NCBI GenBank assembly: GCA_031264425.1
Contig: JAISDY010000064.1
Coordinates: 1-6,109, forward strand
From: Endomicrobium sp.
Lineage (GTDB): Bacteria > Elusimicrobiota > Endomicrobiia > Endomicrobiales > Endomicrobiaceae
Length of the DNA: 6,109 bases
Reading direction: 5' to 3'
In this document: positions 5,661 to 6,109 of the stretch, in pieces
How positions within the stretch are numbered: the first letter of the stretch is position 1
Layout: each line of letters begins with the position of its first letter
Made by a program: the position numbers and the translations under genes
Notes under the pieces: model-generated
Told to the model about the DNA's origin: nothing
What the model saw: only the letters and a program-made list of their open reading frames with translations
The model's database searches: none

Positions 5661-6109
5661 ATGATTAAAGTAAAAAAAGTAGGAACCGGAGCTATTGACG
5701 AAAATTGTTATCTGGTTTACGACGCGGACACCAAATATGCCGCTATCATAGATCCCGGTGAAAACGCCGATCAGATTATCAATGTTATAGAGTCGGAAAA
5801 TTTGAAGCCTGAGATTCTTATCAACACGCATGGACATTACGATCATGTTATAGCAGACGATAAAATTCGTTTAAAGTATAAAGTGCCGCTGGCAGTTCAC
5901 AAAGATGACGCCGAGATTCTTGCAGAATCTGAGAAAAATTATTCTTTTATTGGCGGGACTCCAGTAAGTATTAAAAAGCCTGAAATTTTACTTGAAGACA
6001 ATCAAGAGGTAAAATTATCTTTTATTACATTTAAAGTTTTGAGTACTCCCGGTCACTCAAAAGGCAGCGTATGCTTATTATTTGGGTCATATTTATTTAC
6101 AGGCGACAC
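5661..6109 (+). CDS. Metallo-beta-lactamase-fold hydrolase (glyoxalase II-like), 3' end outside the window
   Basis: Translation from the ATG at 5661 gives 149 residues without a stop, so the gene is cut by the right edge; the family is usually a little over 200 residues. It begins with the family pattern of a short strand, ENCYLVYD (14-21) and AAIIDPGE (27-34). The zinc-binding motif THGHYDH (56-62) supplies His57, His59, Asp61 and His62. His132 in STPGHSKGSV (128-137) and Asp149 in FTGD at the edge are the next ligands. This matches the hydroxyacylglutathione hydrolase/YcbL-like branch, soluble enzymes that hydrolyse thioesters or related substrates. After the motif it reads HVIADD where relatives usually have HIGGN. 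The true substrate cannot be told. It follows pgpA by 15 bases and is probably the next gene of the operon. Confidence 0.9.
   Translation, partial: MIKVKKVGTGAIDENCYLVYDADTKYAAIIDPGENADQIINVIESENLKPEILINTHGHYDHVIADDKIRLKYKVPLAVHKDDAEILAESEKNYSFIGGTPVSIKKPEILLEDNQEVKLSFITFKVLSTPGHSKGSVCLLFGSYLFTGD

Noticed and set aside
1..6109. Mobile elements, CRISPR array, tRNA/rRNA, riboswitch, toxin-antitoxin or defence genes
   Set aside because: Coding sequence fills nearly the whole window, the largest gap between genes is 24 bases, and every intact frame belongs to a housekeeping family. No tandem spaced repeats, terminal repeats or structured RNA were seen.

Overview
The window is a gene-dense, AT-rich stretch of bacterial chromosome with every gene on the + strand and almost no space between genes. 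The genes, in order, are: the 3' part of an FtsK/SpoIIIE-type DNA translocase; LolA, the periplasmic lipoprotein carrier; a RodZ-type membrane HTH protein; RimO, the methylthiotransferase for ribosomal protein S12, split by a single frameshift; PgsA (phosphatidylglycerophosphate synthase); PgpA (phosphatidylglycerophosphatase); and the 5' part of a glyoxalase-II-like metallo-beta-lactamase hydrolase. Both end genes run off the window. Junctions are an ATGA overlap (ftsK/lolA), two TAATG overlaps (rimO/pgsA, pgsA/pgpA) and gaps of 15 to 24 bases. No internal promoter or terminator is evident, so the whole window looks like part of one operon.

LolA implies a diderm bacterium with an outer membrane and lipoprotein sorting, and RodZ implies MreB-guided rod shape. 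The low GC, the gene order and one freshly broken gene in an otherwise intact operon would fit an Elusimicrobiota/Endomicrobium-like insect-gut symbiont. That placement is an inference from composition and general knowledge, held with low to moderate confidence; it was not tested by any search.

The operon theme is envelope growth and division. FtsK moves chromosome termini through the septum, LolA carries lipoproteins to the outer membrane, RodZ links the elongation machinery to the membrane, and PgsA and PgpA catalyse consecutive steps to phosphatidylglycerol. RimO and the hydrolase are housekeeping passengers often seen in such clusters.

The clearest anomaly is rimO. Two reading frames together encode a complete RimO of about 439 residues with all six cluster-binding cysteines and a TRAM domain, but one base is missing around position 3797. 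I found no mobile element, CRISPR array, RNA gene, toxin-antitoxin pair or defence system, and nothing that amounts to a new biological system.
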